This document shows positions 21,686 through 33,039 of a stretch of 64,000 nt of DNA, piece by piece (the stretch's first letter is position 1; every line of letters begins with the position of its first letter). The stretch covers positions 18,078,001 through 18,142,000 of the forward strand of contig NC_084941.1 of assembly GCF_958298935.1 (NCBI RefSeq), written 5' to 3'. Source of the stretch: Phragmites australis. Its lineage: Eukaryota; Streptophyta; Magnoliopsida; Poales; Poaceae. Under the pieces are notes generated by a model. That model did not search any database. It had not been told where the DNA came from and worked only from the letters and a program-made list of their open reading frames with translations. The translations under genes and the position numbers were made by a program.

Positions 21686-22805
21686 CTAAAACTCCTTGAA
21701 CTTTTCAAAGGACTCAGACTTGTGCCTCATTAGGTAGATGTAACCATATCTACTAAAGTCATCGGTAAAAGTAATGAAGTACTGAAAACAACCTCTAGCG
21801 ATAGAGCTCACTGGTCCACATACATCAGTATGTACAAGGGCCAACAACTCTCTTGACCTTTTCAGTCCCTGCAATGATTTGCAAGTATGAATCATCGATC
21901 CGGTATCAAATACCCATGAATCATTAGGCCGAGTAGCAAGATTAATTTCAATAACAATTATACCTGAAGCGGAAGTCTTACTTCCCTTCTTCTTCTTAAG
22001 TTCTTCCAAGTATAGCTTGTACTTCCTCCGCCAATGGCCAGGCTTATGACAGTGGTGGCAAGCATCAGAAGCAGCAGGGTCTACCCTGGACTTTCCAATA
22101 GGTTTAGGCTTTGAGCTCAAGATCTCATCTGACGCTTTAGCCTTGGCCTTGCTTTTTCTCTTCTTGCTATCCTTCTGAACCATTATCACATGACTAGAGG
22201 TTTTCTTAATGCTTTCCTCAGTAGTCTTAAGCATCCCATGTAATTCAGCCATGCTCTTCTCCATCCTATTCATATGAAAATTCAAAATGAACGGCTCAAA
22301 GCTTGCAGGGAGCGACTGGAGAATTACATCTATAGCCAACTCAGGACTAAGGGGAAAACCAATTTTTTTCCAGGCTCTCAATGTAACCAATCATTTTGAT
22401 CACATGAGTACTAACTGGACTGCCTTCTATCAACCTGCACGCAAACAAGGACTTGGAGGTGTTGAACCTCTCGGCCCTAGCTTGCTTCTGAAGCTCAGAG
22501 GACATAGTGGCAAGCATGAGACAACTAACATCGAGTGAATCATTAGTATGGTTCTCATAAGCCCTCCGATCAGTGGCAGATGCATTATCAGCTGGTTCAT
22601 TAGGATAGGGAACCTCTAGAACATATTCCTTTTTCTCTAGTTTGAGAACAATTCTCATATTTCTATACCAATCAATAAAGTTTGTTCCAGATATCTTTTC
22701 TTTTTCAAGAATCGAACACAGATTAAAACTAGAATTGGCACAGTAGGTACCATGATCTACAACAAAAATAAATATGTAAAGTTTACCAATATATTTATGT
22801 AACAA
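21686..22805 (-). pseudogene. Copia B gag-protease-integrase N-terminus with internal deletion
   Basis: gag reads EKEKISGTNFIDWYRNMRIV, then LMLATMSSELQKQ and VSTHVIKMIGYIESL, then by frame change PLSPELAIDVILQSLPASF. The zinc knuckle CHHCHKPGHWRRKY has Tyr in place of the last Cys. The protease motif SWVFDTGS is present, but the chain then jumps from SLQGLKRSRE directly to LLALVHTDVCGP in the integrase. The rest of the protease and the gag-pre-integrase domain are therefore deleted in frame. It ends at a stop after FEKFKEF. Confidence 0.85.
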
Positions 22806-22994
22806 AAGATACTCCCACTATATATTTTGAAACCATTTCACTCTAACAACATATAGTGGAACAAAGTCCATATTCAACTAGGTTCTAGTGAGCTTTGGTA
22901 TCACTGCTAGTAACTTAGGTGACATAGATAAGTAATATCTTGCTAATCACATCCCTATGTGCCTCTTGTTTGTTGGGTGCCATCAAATGCCCCA

Positions 22995-23065
22995 GCCCCA
23001 AAACTATGCCCAAAGCCCAAAACCGTAGCGCCAAAACTATGCCCAAAGCCCAAAACCGTTTTAAT
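22995..23065. repeat. Two-copy tandem repeat in the Copia B leader
   Basis: CCAAAACTATGCCCAAAGCC occurs twice in direct succession, each followed by CAAAACCGT. It lies between the primer-binding site and gag. The rest of the leader (22806-24143) has no recognisable coding content. Confidence 0.75.
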
Positions 23066-24143
23066 AGCTTTGTTAAGTAAATCAACACTATGCATGTGGA
23101 TGCCCAACATCCACCTAACTGGTTAAGATAAAAGATGGCACCCTGCTTTGGCAGATCTACCAAACAATGATCAAAACCTAAGTAGTGCAGCTATTTGAAG
23201 GGCGTCAATTATTCTTAATTTTTCTGAGGGAAGCTATTCTATCATGTAAACATATTCATCTCATAGAAAATATGAATAAAATAGCATGACAGGAACATAA
23301 ATAAGCATCACAGATAATCATATTAACTATGATATAGTATGACCTCTTCACATGGTGATCTCTATCGCCATGGTCCTTGTCCTCCGATTCATCATGCTTC
23401 AAGTCTTCATGGTTATGTATTAGTTTATTACACCTAATAGCACTAGACAAATTACATGAGAATATGAAGCATCACATGTCAGCACGTAGGCCATTATACA
23501 ATAACATGACAGCCTTGGGCTGCAATTAACCATGCCACGCAGGTCATGAAAATTACAAACATGCATCACATATATAATAAGGTCATACTAGTTACAACAT
23601 TCTCTACAAAAACGAATTAAGCGTGGAATCAAATTCTAATATAAATCAACATGTTATCTTTATAAGCCCTAGGCTCGGACAGCACGACGCCCTGAAAACC
23701 TCTCAAAAATTTATATATTGTATTTATGAAATCACTATGAAAATCTCATCAGATTGATCATATCAAGTCGATTCCAAGTCATTCACAATTCTTCAATTTT
23801 CATTGAATCAATCATATTGATCATGACGTGAGGTTTTCTGAAAACGACGACAATACGTACAACTTCAATCAGCTGTTCTCCTGACCACTAAGTGGTGCAT
23901 GCTGTAAGCCCCGATGGTGATTCCAGCCGGTAGGGGCAAGTTGCACGTGTGGCCAGGTGGGAGATCAAGCTAACCTTTTTGGTCGTATGGTTCCATCGAC
24001 TCGCACCTCATCCGATCCCAATTACACCAAACCGTGAAGCGACCGATCCATCACATGAACCAATCACTAAAATAATAGATCCAATCTATTGCTACCACAT
24101 ATCATATATATGTGACTGATCCAGATCAAAAACTATGCAAGAT

Positions 24144-24156
24144 GGCTCTGATACCA
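24144..24156 (-). promoter_or_regulatory. Primer-binding site of Copia B
   Basis: Minus strand TGGTATCAGAGCC, complementary to initiator tRNA-Met, one base after the LTR end CCCAACA. Confidence 0.88.
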
Positions 24157-24157
24157 C

Positions 24158-25621
24158 TGTTGGGAATAGGCAGGCTACGCTAACCTAAAACAAAATTTTT
24201 CTACCGCATTCACTCAAAATATCATGCTAATAGGAGATCATGGACCGTTATTGCTCGACGCGTAGTGCAGCAGAAGAAGACTTAGAGTAGACCAATCCAA
24301 CATTGTGCGCGTCAAACTCCTCGAGCAGCTTCTCAATTAGATCCGCGAGTAGCCCCACGCAGGTGGTTGTGCTCCTCGACCAACTCCGAGCAGGTGGTCA
24401 TACTCCTCGACCAACCCGCACAGGTGGTCATGCTCCTCACCGAGAAGATCAGCGCCGCAATAGAAGCAACGCCTCTACGATATCCACACGTACTGGGCAA
24501 AAACGCCAAGCGCCAATGTGCTAGCACCGCACGCACGGCTAGGGTTTTTAGGATATCATGTGGAAGACTGCGGCTAGGGTTTCGGAGTGGCTGAAACTTC
24601 GCATGCCCTACCATGCCTCTCCTTATATAGAGCTCACCAATGGGCTCCCACGCTGGAAACCCTTTAGGACTTCTCATGAATCACAATCCAATCAAAACCC
24701 ATATATGAATCCAATTCGCATGGTTTGTTCCAACCTATTAAGTGTGTGACCCGTTAGGTTCATGTACAAATGGTTACAACTCAGAAACATTTTCCAAACG
24801 AAAATCAATAGCGGTCCCTAGCAGGACATTCTGACTCCCGAGTATACACAAAAGATCATATCGACTGAACCTTGATATACACATGGACTGATCCCCTCGC
24901 CTCATGATATCAGTCAAGCTCAAGGCGAGATACGTGCCACCCTTGTGATAGCTCGACCATTCACTCGATCATGTAGTGGATTCATCATAATTAACTCTTT
25001 AATCATATTGGCATGTCCATACACTTTGTCAATCCAACTACCTCAAGGGGCCCAGAGATATCTCTCCTGTTATCAAGGAGGGGCAAATTCCATCTTGATC
25101 GCTCATACCCCACGACATGTTTCATGACAAACCTGGAAACTACCTTTATGACTACATAGTTATAGAATAGCATTTGGCAGTCTCAAAGTATGCACTACAC
25201 ATTTTGGGATCAATGACGATCTCAGGTCCAAAGATCCTACAGGTACACCATTTGAGATAACAACTGATGGCACATCATAAAGAACAATCCCAGCAGTATC
25301 TCAAGGTGGGTCTATCCAACATCATGTTCTCTAACATAAATGTCCACACTAATGACCTGCTATCTCTATACCTATGATCCATGAAACGTGATCATCAATT
25401 TATACATGTGCTGGTCTTATGTATCATCATAATGATATGCGACCATGGATCGACTAAGAATAACATCATGATATAAACAAAGAGTTTAATAAACAAGTCA
25501 CATACTTGCCAATGAATGTAAATGATAGTCATTCTTGGAGTAACACATTATTCGGTAGTACATGAACATAGACGTGTGATACAATCATCTCTATGATTGC
25601 CTATAGTGCATATCACCTTCA
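24158..25621 (-). repeat. 5' LTR of Copia B
   Basis: 1,464 bp, running on the minus strand from TGAAGGTGATATGC to CCTATTCCCAACA. Contains three copies of a short unit (GCAGGTGGTTGTGCTCCTCG and variants, about 24358-24440) and a TATA-like CCTTATATAGAGC region near 24621. Confidence 0.85.
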
Positions 25622-27132
25622 TCAAGTTTTACAGAGGACCTATGCATTGCTAAGTAATTCGGATAGCATTTAAGTTAGACAACAAAAATGTTATACCAAG
25701 ACTACAAGGATAGAGATCATCAATAATTCAAGGTAGAAGTAATGCATCAACATAGGTTCTACTCACATACCCAACACAGACTCGCTAACACGCATAACAT
25801 ATATAAGCGATAATTTATCAATTTAGACTACACATGATCCAACTAATAATGTAGAATATGCTTAGATGCTTTCCTGATTGCTCTGAAGCTAACATTGATC
25901 ATGGATTCTGGTTTGGTATCGACTTCGACTTTGCAAATTGTTGGCGCGTCACTCTTTAAACAATCAAGAATGCACCGAATAAACCAACTAATGATGGAAA
26001 AGAAAAATGCTTATGATGCATGATTGCGAACAACATGGAAAGCATCATGTCTCAAAACCATTCGCAAACGAAAGCCAACAGTACTAGAGATGAAGGTTTG
26101 AACCTCATGTAGTACATCCTAAGTTCACTAGGTACTCGATGGCTGGAAGTTAGACCGTTAGAATCGAGAAGAGAAGAATTCGGTATTGAGTAGGTTTGGC
26201 GGTAAGATCGAAGATCTGGCGGTCAGACTCCTGACTATGGAGTCGATCCAAACAGACTTAGTCTTGCTGGCGGTCAGATTGTTGGACCCTATTGATGCCA
26301 CCTCGGCGAGCTCACCGGCGATTCCTTCGAACACAAAGGGTACTAAAATGCTCTACGACACTGGTGGAGTGTTTCTAAGGTAGTTTGGACGACATGTACT
26401 GGACCAAACTCATGAATCCTCATGGGTGGGACCTAAACCTAGGGTTGAACTCGGTATAACCAAGATGGAGACCAATTAGAGCTCGAGAACGGTGGAAAAA
26501 TTGTAGGGGGATGCTCACCTTGGCCCAGGGAGCTTTGTATTGGATCGGTTCACCTCGGGGAAGCTCCAATTTGTGGATCAGGCCTCGAGGTGGTCGTTAG
26601 GCTTGAGGTGGCAAAAACTAGAGAAAGACATCTCTAGAGATGGAGAAGAGGGGGAGGAGCTCAGGGAAGTCCTTGGGAAGCTCGGGGGAGTCCTCTTTGT
26701 CAATCTCGAGCCATTTGGGATGTTGAGGTGATCTCTCTCTCTCACTCTCTCTCACTCTCTAGGCGAAGTGAGTGAGCGAGAGTGAAATGCAAGAGAGAGG
26801 GGAGTGAGCGTTAGTCGATACGCTTTAAGCAAAAACCCACTGCACCCTGGCGGTCAGACCACAAGGGGTCTCGGTCAGACCGCAAGGATGGTTTTGTGCT
26901 GAAAAGCTTGCTTCCTTTTTCGATTGTTTTGTGCTGAAAACCTTGCTTCCTTTTTCCCCTTTCTTCCTTTCTCCTTCTATTCTTCCTTTCCAAAGCATAG
27001 GGGGTACTTCTAACTAGCCTTAGATCATTTCCACTCACCAGTACAAATATACATGTGACATAATTCACGCAAAACATAATACTAGGGTGATTATGCTCGC
27101 TTAACCTAGATTAGAATTTTTGGGGTGTGACA

Positions 27133-28618
27133 AGAAGACACGGAGGTTACGCTCCTGATGATGGTGAGGGCCTACGTCATGTTGCCGGCCACACCCATGC
27201 CCATTCCACCACCGGCATTGCATGAGCCCATGCAGCTGGTAGAGGCCAAGGTGTTTGCCCAGCTGGATCACAAGGAGGCACATGATGACCAGCTCTGGTA
27301 TCTGGATACCAAGGCTACCAACCACATGACTGTTACACGGGGGGTCTTCTCCAAGCTTGACTCCAGCATTGTCAGCATTGTGAAGTTTGGCGATGGCTCT
27401 GTCATTGGCAATTAGGGACGCGGGATGATACTCTTCGTGTGCAAGACCAAGGAGCACTGCACCCTCATGGTGGTGTACTACATTCCCTCATTTATATCCA
27501 ACCTCATCAGTGTTAGGCAGCGGTCTACTACATTCCCTGCCTTACATCCAACCTCATCAGTGTTGGGTAACTGGACGAGATGGGCTAGTGTGATTTAGGC
27601 GCTCTCCAAATCGGCTGTATTTGCTCTGGCTCAATGTGGTGCAACCGGCCTGCTTGTCAGCCAGGAGCATGGAGGAGGCATTGCAGTGGCATGTGAGGTT
27701 CGACCACCTCAATTTTTAGGCCCTACACAAGCTTGCTCAGCATGGCATGGTGTGTGGGCTACCGTAGATCAACCAAGTCGACCAGCTTTGCAACAGCTTT
27801 CTAGCTGTGTAGTAGTGACGCACACTGTTCCTGAAGGAGAGGAGCAACCATGCATGTGACATCCTTGACCTCATCCACGGCGAACTCTGTGGGCCAATCA
27901 CACCAATGACACCAAGCGTCAATAGCTACTTCCTGCTCTTGGTGGATGATGTGAGCCGCTACATGTGGCTTAGCCCTTTCCTAAGCAAGGACCATGCTCC
28001 GACGGCTGTGAAGCACTTGTAGGCCATGGTGGAGGTCAAGTCCGGTCGCAAACTAAAGGAGCTACGCACCAACCACGGTGGCATGTTCACCTCAATGGAA
28101 TTTAGCGAGTACTACGTAGATTATGGCGTGCAGTGGCAGTTTGCGGCTCCCTACTCTTCACATCAGAACGGGGTCATGGAAAGGTGCAATCAAACAATGA
28201 TCATGATGTCATACAACATGTTAAAGGCAAAGGGGCTCCCTGGCAAGTTTTGGGTAGAGGCCCTCACCACTGACGTCTTCATCCTCAACCGATCATTGAC
28301 TCGGAGTGTCAACGGCAAGACCCCATATGAGGCTTGGTATGGTGAGCAACTGACAATGCATTTCCTCTGCATGTTTGGTTGCTTGGCATATGTCAAGAAC
28401 ACCAAGCCTCATCTGAAGAAACTAGAGGACCGGAGCATGCACCTGATCTTCGTCGGGTATGAGCCAGATGTAAAAACGTATCACTTGCACAACCCCATCA
28501 AGCAGTGTGTTAGTGTCATGCGTGATGTCATCTTCAATGAGAAGGGCCAATGGGACAGGAACACGCATGGCATGGAGGAAATGGTGAGTGCCCAATAGCC
28601 GTTCATAGTGGAATAATC
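27133..28618 (+). pseudogene. Copia A protease and integrase
   Basis: The protease segment has LWYLDTKATNHMT, where DSGA is expected, so the catalytic motif is changed. Integrase begins HGELCGPITPM, with Glu in place of the first catalytic Asp. The intact frame 28026-28598 has LKELRTNHGGMFTS, where the second Asp is Asn, then SSHQNGVMERCNQTM with the third acidic Glu kept, followed by KGLPGKFWVEAL and NGKTPYEAWYGE and the C-terminal GCLAYVKNTKPHLKKLEDRS. The integrase is thus catalytically dead although one 190-codon frame stays open. Stops and frameshifts lie between 27415 and 28020. Confidence 0.85.
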
Positions 28619-28784
28619 TATTGTTGTTGTCCCAGGGGTGCCGACTAATGGCTGCGTGGGCGGCGCTTGATGATCGCTTCACACGAGGGGCATGTCAACT
28701 CCTGACACACATGCGGGTGCATGGACTAAAGAGGGATAGGCACCAGTTGGTGCCCATCCCAATGGCTCACTGGATGCAAGCGAG

Positions 28785-29345
28785 GTGGCCATGACGCATG
28801 GCGCGCTCTACTGTTCACCATCTGACAACATGATGGCACCCGGGGCAGACACAGTCACACCCACAACACTAAGCGGTGTTGAGTTTGTCTCACCACTGAA
28901 TAATCCTGGTGACTATCTTAATGTCAACCATGTCAACGATGTGCCACTTCAGTATCATGCGATGGACAACATCAACAGGCCTGCTACACCTAGAGGTTTC
29001 GTGCCGCGTGTGCTGGACATGCTCGAGCTACTCTTCACAATAGCAGAGGAACCTAGTATATTTGGCAAAGCAGAGTAGCAAGCATGTTGGCAGAAGGCGA
29101 TGCTCGAGGAGATAAAGTCAATCGAAGACAACGGGGCTTAGAAGCTCGTTGATCTCCCTGCTAGTCATTGACCTATTGCCTTGAAGTGGGTCTTCAATGT
29201 CAAGTGCAACAAACATGGTGCTATCGTCAAACACAAGGCATGGCTCATCGCCAAAGGGTGCATACAGTGAGTCAACATTGACCTCAACGAGGCTTTTGCT
29301 CTAGTGGTGTGTATGGAGTCAGTCCGTCTATTGTTAGGTACCGCT
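28785..29345 (+). pseudogene. Copia A linker and N-terminal reverse transcriptase stub
   Basis: A linker frame (28785-29078) runs into CWQKAMLEEIKSIEDNGA, then LKWVFNVKCNKHGAIVKHKA and MESVRLLL, the start of RVT_2. There are stops after NGA and within the block. Homology ends abruptly at about 29345, before the YVDD motif, where Angela-like sequence begins. Confidence 0.8.
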
Positions 29346-29349
29346 ATTG

Positions 29350-30048
29350 ACTTGCAATTCAGAAAGGGTTTTCGGGTTACGGCCGTTCACACATGAACCT
29401 AACGGGTCACATACTTATGGGTTGAAACATTGAGATTCTTGCATGATTGACTCTAGTGCAAGTGGAAGATTGTTAGAGATATGCCCTAGTGGCAATCGTA
29501 GGGCAACTAATTGGATTAAAAGGCCCATTAGTGTGAGGAAGGCCTATTATCTATTAGTCCCATATTGCTAATAGATGTGGAGGTAGGGTTTTTTTTCCTA
29601 TATATATGGAGCAAACCATTACCCAAAACAAGCAAGATGTACATACAACTATTTTGAGCAGCCCTTAATTTGGGAATGCTGGCATTTGGTTAATCCTAAG
29701 GTTTTTATCCACATGAGCCATCCATCAATCCCTTGCTGTGCGCGTGTTGCTAGCACACCAGCGCACAACGTTTCGTCCCTGTACGTGTGGATATCATGGA
29801 GGCACTGCTACTGTTGTTGTGGTACTGATCGACGATAAGGATGCTCGGAGGAGATGCTTGGTTCGTGTCGAGATCGACTACTTCCTCTACATTGGGACTC
29901 GCGGCGTTAGATCGATCTTTTTCAACTCTTCTTCCGTTGCACTGCGTGTTTAGCGGTAACAATCTATGATATCCTACTAGCATGATTTCCTGGTTGAACA
30001 CGGTAGAAAAATTATTTTGTGCTAGCGTAGCCTATCCATTCCCCAACA
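29350..30048 (+). mobile_element. Angela-like LTR with short 3' internal remnant, truncated
   Basis: 29471-30048 begins TGTTAGAGATATGCCCTAG after a purine tract (GTGCAAGTGGAAGAT) and ends CATTCCCCAACA. Its reverse complement matches the outer end of the Copia B 5' LTR (TAGGCTACGCTA, TTTTTCTACCG, ATCATGCTA). 29351-29440 also resembles an interior piece of that LTR ('ACATGAACCTAACGGGTCAC'), placed before the purine tract, so the structure is rearranged. At 578 bp it is far shorter than the 1,464-bp relative. Confidence 0.7.
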
Positions 30049-30137
30049 AAAATCTCATGTGTCCGTGCTTGTTTTTTCTAGTATCACGTGTGTTTGTGTG
30101 TGGGATCAAAGCAGGTGATCGGAAAGCAATCTTGACA
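30049..30137 (+). repeat. LTR tail of Copia A (right side)
   Basis: Matches 16552-16648 and ends ATCTTGACA. It directly abuts the Angela-like LTR end, so most of this LTR has been replaced or deleted. Confidence 0.65.
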
Positions 30138-30148
30138 ATCATAAATTG

Positions 30149-30280
30149 TTCCTAGTGATTAGCGTCTCTAAACTGTCAGCTATTAGGGGGTCATCACAAA
30201 CATTTTGTTAGATAGATGAATGGGAAACCATCTAGCATGAAGTATTAGAGCTAACTGTCATGTGGTGTTCTGTAGTAGTG
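30149..30280. repeat. Terminal fragment of a CACTA element
   Basis: Ends GGTGTTCTGTAGTAGTG at 30280, the reverse complement of a CACTACTACAGAAC end, preceded by subterminal 'AAACTGTCAGC', 'AACCATCTAGCATGAAGTATTAGAGCTAACTGTCATG'. No matching left end with the same TIR was found; 16180-16330 may be its other side. Confidence 0.5.
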
Positions 30281-30898
30281 GATGCTAACATAGCTGGACA
30301 CTGCATCTCATCCCAAAACTAGCCCGGATTGGGTCCGAGCGGTAAAGCGAACAGGTTTGATGTTAGTGAGTGAAAACAAACATGTAATGTGGACTCTCCA
30401 GGCCATTCATAATCCATGCGCGATCACTTTCAGCTCTGAACAAATCAGATTTAAAGATTCAACCGTTACCGCTGCAGCTTGCAAACATGAGTAGTGCCGA
30501 AGAATATTCAGCTCAATGAAGGCAGCAAGCAGTTATTATGAGTATATAGGCACGGACACAGCTCAGCCACTTAATGCCGCTGTTGCACGGCCGGACTGTA
30601 ACCGAAATTTAACGTGTGCTTGGATCAAGCCAAACAATGTAGTCAATTAATGGGGACGTACTGGTTTTACCGCCGAAGTAGATGCGCTGCTGGAATCGAT
30701 CCAAACCCACACAAACAACTTATATATGCTGTTATCCTCGGATGGAGCTAGGCTCCTTTCGATGGTTTCCAGGCTTGTCCCCAAGTACAGAGGTACCATC
30801 TGGAGCAGTTTCTTTAGTAACGGATTAGGTTTGTACTGGTAGACCAGTAGTAAGATGCATAATAAATTAAGTAGATGAAGGTCTCGATCGTTACATGA
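30281..30898. other. Non-coding interval with the dispersed repeat
   Basis: 30775-30897 is the copy of the repeat at 14490-14583. The rest (30281-30770) is mixed-composition unique-looking sequence. The minus-strand frame 30916-30647 has no recognisable family. Confidence 0.35.
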
Positions 30899-32216
30899 CG
30901 CGAAAATTGTCACCATATCATTATGTTACTGCCCCTTACTGTAGCAGAACATATTATCAGTGGTGGTTCAAAATTGTTATCAGTGACGGGTTTTAAATTG
31001 CTATCAGTGGCGGGTATAGAACCGGGACTCAATGGTGGTTTATGGATAAAACCGGTACTGATACTCCACCTATCACTGCCATTCAGTGAAACCAACCGGC
31101 AGTGATATGTGTTTCCCGCCCTTTTCAAATTTTGACCGGTTCTTTGTTATGAACCATTCATCCAGGAAATATTATAGATAATAAGCACATATACAGATAT
31201 TTCACTCATAATTCAATCACAAATAACAATCATATATACAGATATTTCACTCATAAATAAATATTTCAGTCATAATAAACACTAATACATTAATTCAAAC
31301 TATAAGCATTTCTAAAATTACATCAAAGACCATTACGTGCATAGTTCATATTTAAAATTTTAACCTCTAATATTACATCAAAATAGTTCAGTGCATAAAT
31401 GAGCGCACTAGTTGTTGCCTCAAACGGAAGTTACATTAGACTTCCATATATTACAAAACTGCTACTATCACACCGAAACTCAAGGTGTGACTGGTACTTT
31501 CTTTCACGAACCTTCCTGCATTGCGGGCTAAGCACTGTGTACCCCCACCACTGGGCAAGAAGATGTAAGATTGAAGTCAAGCTACTATCCGTCTGCATTC
31601 AGGTGTTCCAGTAAAAATTCTACAGGCAAAAAGTAGCAGCTTAGAGAAAAAACTTAATATTATTGAAATATTCCTAGCAACAAGCTACAAGTTCATGTCA
31701 CCAATCGTTTCAACTACATGTACTCACGAGAGTCTAGAAGTCATTGCAAGCACATCCTCATTTTGTTTGAGCGCTTTCAATTTGAAATAGCTGTAATCTG
31801 AAAACATGTATCCAAGTTGCAAGTCAACCGATTGTAGAAACATATGGACAATAGATCTTTTAGGCATAAGCTTTTGGTCTGTTTCAGTGCTAGATGCTGT
31901 TAAAATGATATATCCTTCTTTAGGTATTGTAACCTCAAAAGAGATAGTGATCTTCATTTATTGTTATCAACCAATGTGTTCGTCACCATAGGTAGTATGC
32001 CACCAATGTCCGTAATAATATCATGTAGCTATTGTAGTTGAGGAAGCATCTACATCGATTGGCATGTTAGTTTATAAATTTGTTCGGTTGCAAAATTTAT
32101 TAACTGCTAACTATAATATTAACAGACCTTCTTATAATTTCTAGCAAAGGGATTTGTATCACTAAGCATGCAGATGTACCTAAGACAAATTACAAGCAAT
32201 TCTACATGCCCAGAGA

Positions 32217-32850
32217 AAAAACGCCGATACCAAATCAATCAAACCATTTAAAGTTTAAGTCAAAATTAGTCTTAAATAATGACTGCCATAGAGGTTTAGG
32301 GTTTAGTGTCTCAAATTTCATATAGATAGTGCAACAGCACATGGATTATGATCAATGATGATCTATAGCATCTTTGAATTGCTATTGGCCACATGTATTG
32401 CATTATCTTTAAGAACCCAAAACCATAAGAAACATCTTACAAATTATCATCATTGGTCTAAGAACAAAATAACAGCATAAGGAGACACATCAAAAAATGC
32501 CAATACCAAATCAATCGGTCAATTTGAAAATTAAATCAAAATTGGCCTTAGATAATGACTACCATAGAGGTTCAGGGTTTAATAACTCAAATTTGATAAA
32601 GATGGTGTAAAAAGGATTATGACTTAATGATGGTCTTCTGCATCTTTGAATTGCCATTAGCCACATGTGTTGCACCATATTTAAGAACCTAAAACCCTAA
32701 GAAACATCTCACAAATTATTATTATTGGCTTAAGAACAAGATAACAGCATACAAAAACACATAAAAAAACACCAATGCCAAATCACAAATTACTTTTAAA
32801 CATATGTTGTCGCACCATATTTAATCTTTAAGAACCAAAAACCCTAGAAA
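32217..32850. repeat. 276-bp tandem repeat, about 2.3 copies
   Basis: Copies begin AAAAAACGCCGATACC (32217), AAAAAATGCCAATACC (32493) and AAAAACACCAATGCC (about 32764, internally deleted). Each contains GATAATGACT(G/A)CCATAGAGGTT-like text and ends with AAGAACAA(A/G)(A/G)TA. Diverged, so not recent. Confidence 0.85.
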
Positions 32851-33039
32851 ACATCTCTAAGAACAAGGTAGGACAACTAAATTGCTAATATAAATTTCAA
32901 AACCAAATTTGGATAACTAAAATTTTCTAACTAAAATTGCTAACTATAATTAGTGAACTAGAATTTGAGAACTAAACCAGGTGTTTCGTGGCCCTTCCGG
33001 GTAGGGCATGGATACGCCGATGGAGATCTAGAGGCCGGA

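Larger units (their letters stand above)
18265..25621 (-). mobile_element. Angela-like Copia element B, minus strand
   Basis: Complete in outline: 5' LTR 24158-25621, PBS 24144-24156, gag-protease, integrase, RT, RNase H, purine tract and 3' LTR 18265-19363. Angela-lineage traits are the LTR start ...GATATGCCCTAGAGGCAAT and LTR end CCTATTCCCAACA next to TGGTATCAGAGCC. The 3' LTR lacks about 375 bp at its outer end, so no target duplication can be checked; TCAAG follows the 5' LTR at 25622. Inserted in the gypsy LTR B. Confidence 0.88.
17596..27132 (-). mobile_element. Tekay/Del-type gypsy LTR (element B), split by Copia B
   Basis: Minus-oriented LTR. It begins TGTCACACCCCAAAAATTC at 27132, contains GCGGTCTGACCG and GGTCTGACCGCCAGGG (26840-26890), a GA/CT-rich leader (26727-26790), and resumes after Copia B at about 18264 down to about 17596. 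The 17.6-18.2 kb part, read on the minus strand, has a typical grass LTR 3' end (GGTTAATCATTGTGGTCATG, AATGATCACCCTAATGA). About 2.15 kb in total and no internal domain, so a solo LTR. Flanks AGAAA (17591-17595) and AGAAG (27133-27137) could be its 5-bp TSD with one change; the left boundary is uncertain. Confidence 0.7.
16552..30137 (+). mobile_element. Copia element A, plus strand, outer layer of a nest
   Basis: Its pieces, in order and in the same strand: 5' LTR tail 16552-16648, PBS 16651, gag 16840-17590, then after a 9.5-kb insertion (17596-27132) protease, integrase and the start of RT (27133-29345), and an LTR tail at 30049-30137. The two LTR tails share CTCATGTGTCC(A/G)TGC, GTGTTTGT(C/G)TGTG(A/G)GATCAAAG and AAGC(G/A)AT(C/T)(C/T)TGACA. 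gag ends and pol resumes in the sense expected for one polyprotein. RT, RNase H and most of the LTRs are missing. Confidence 0.8.
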
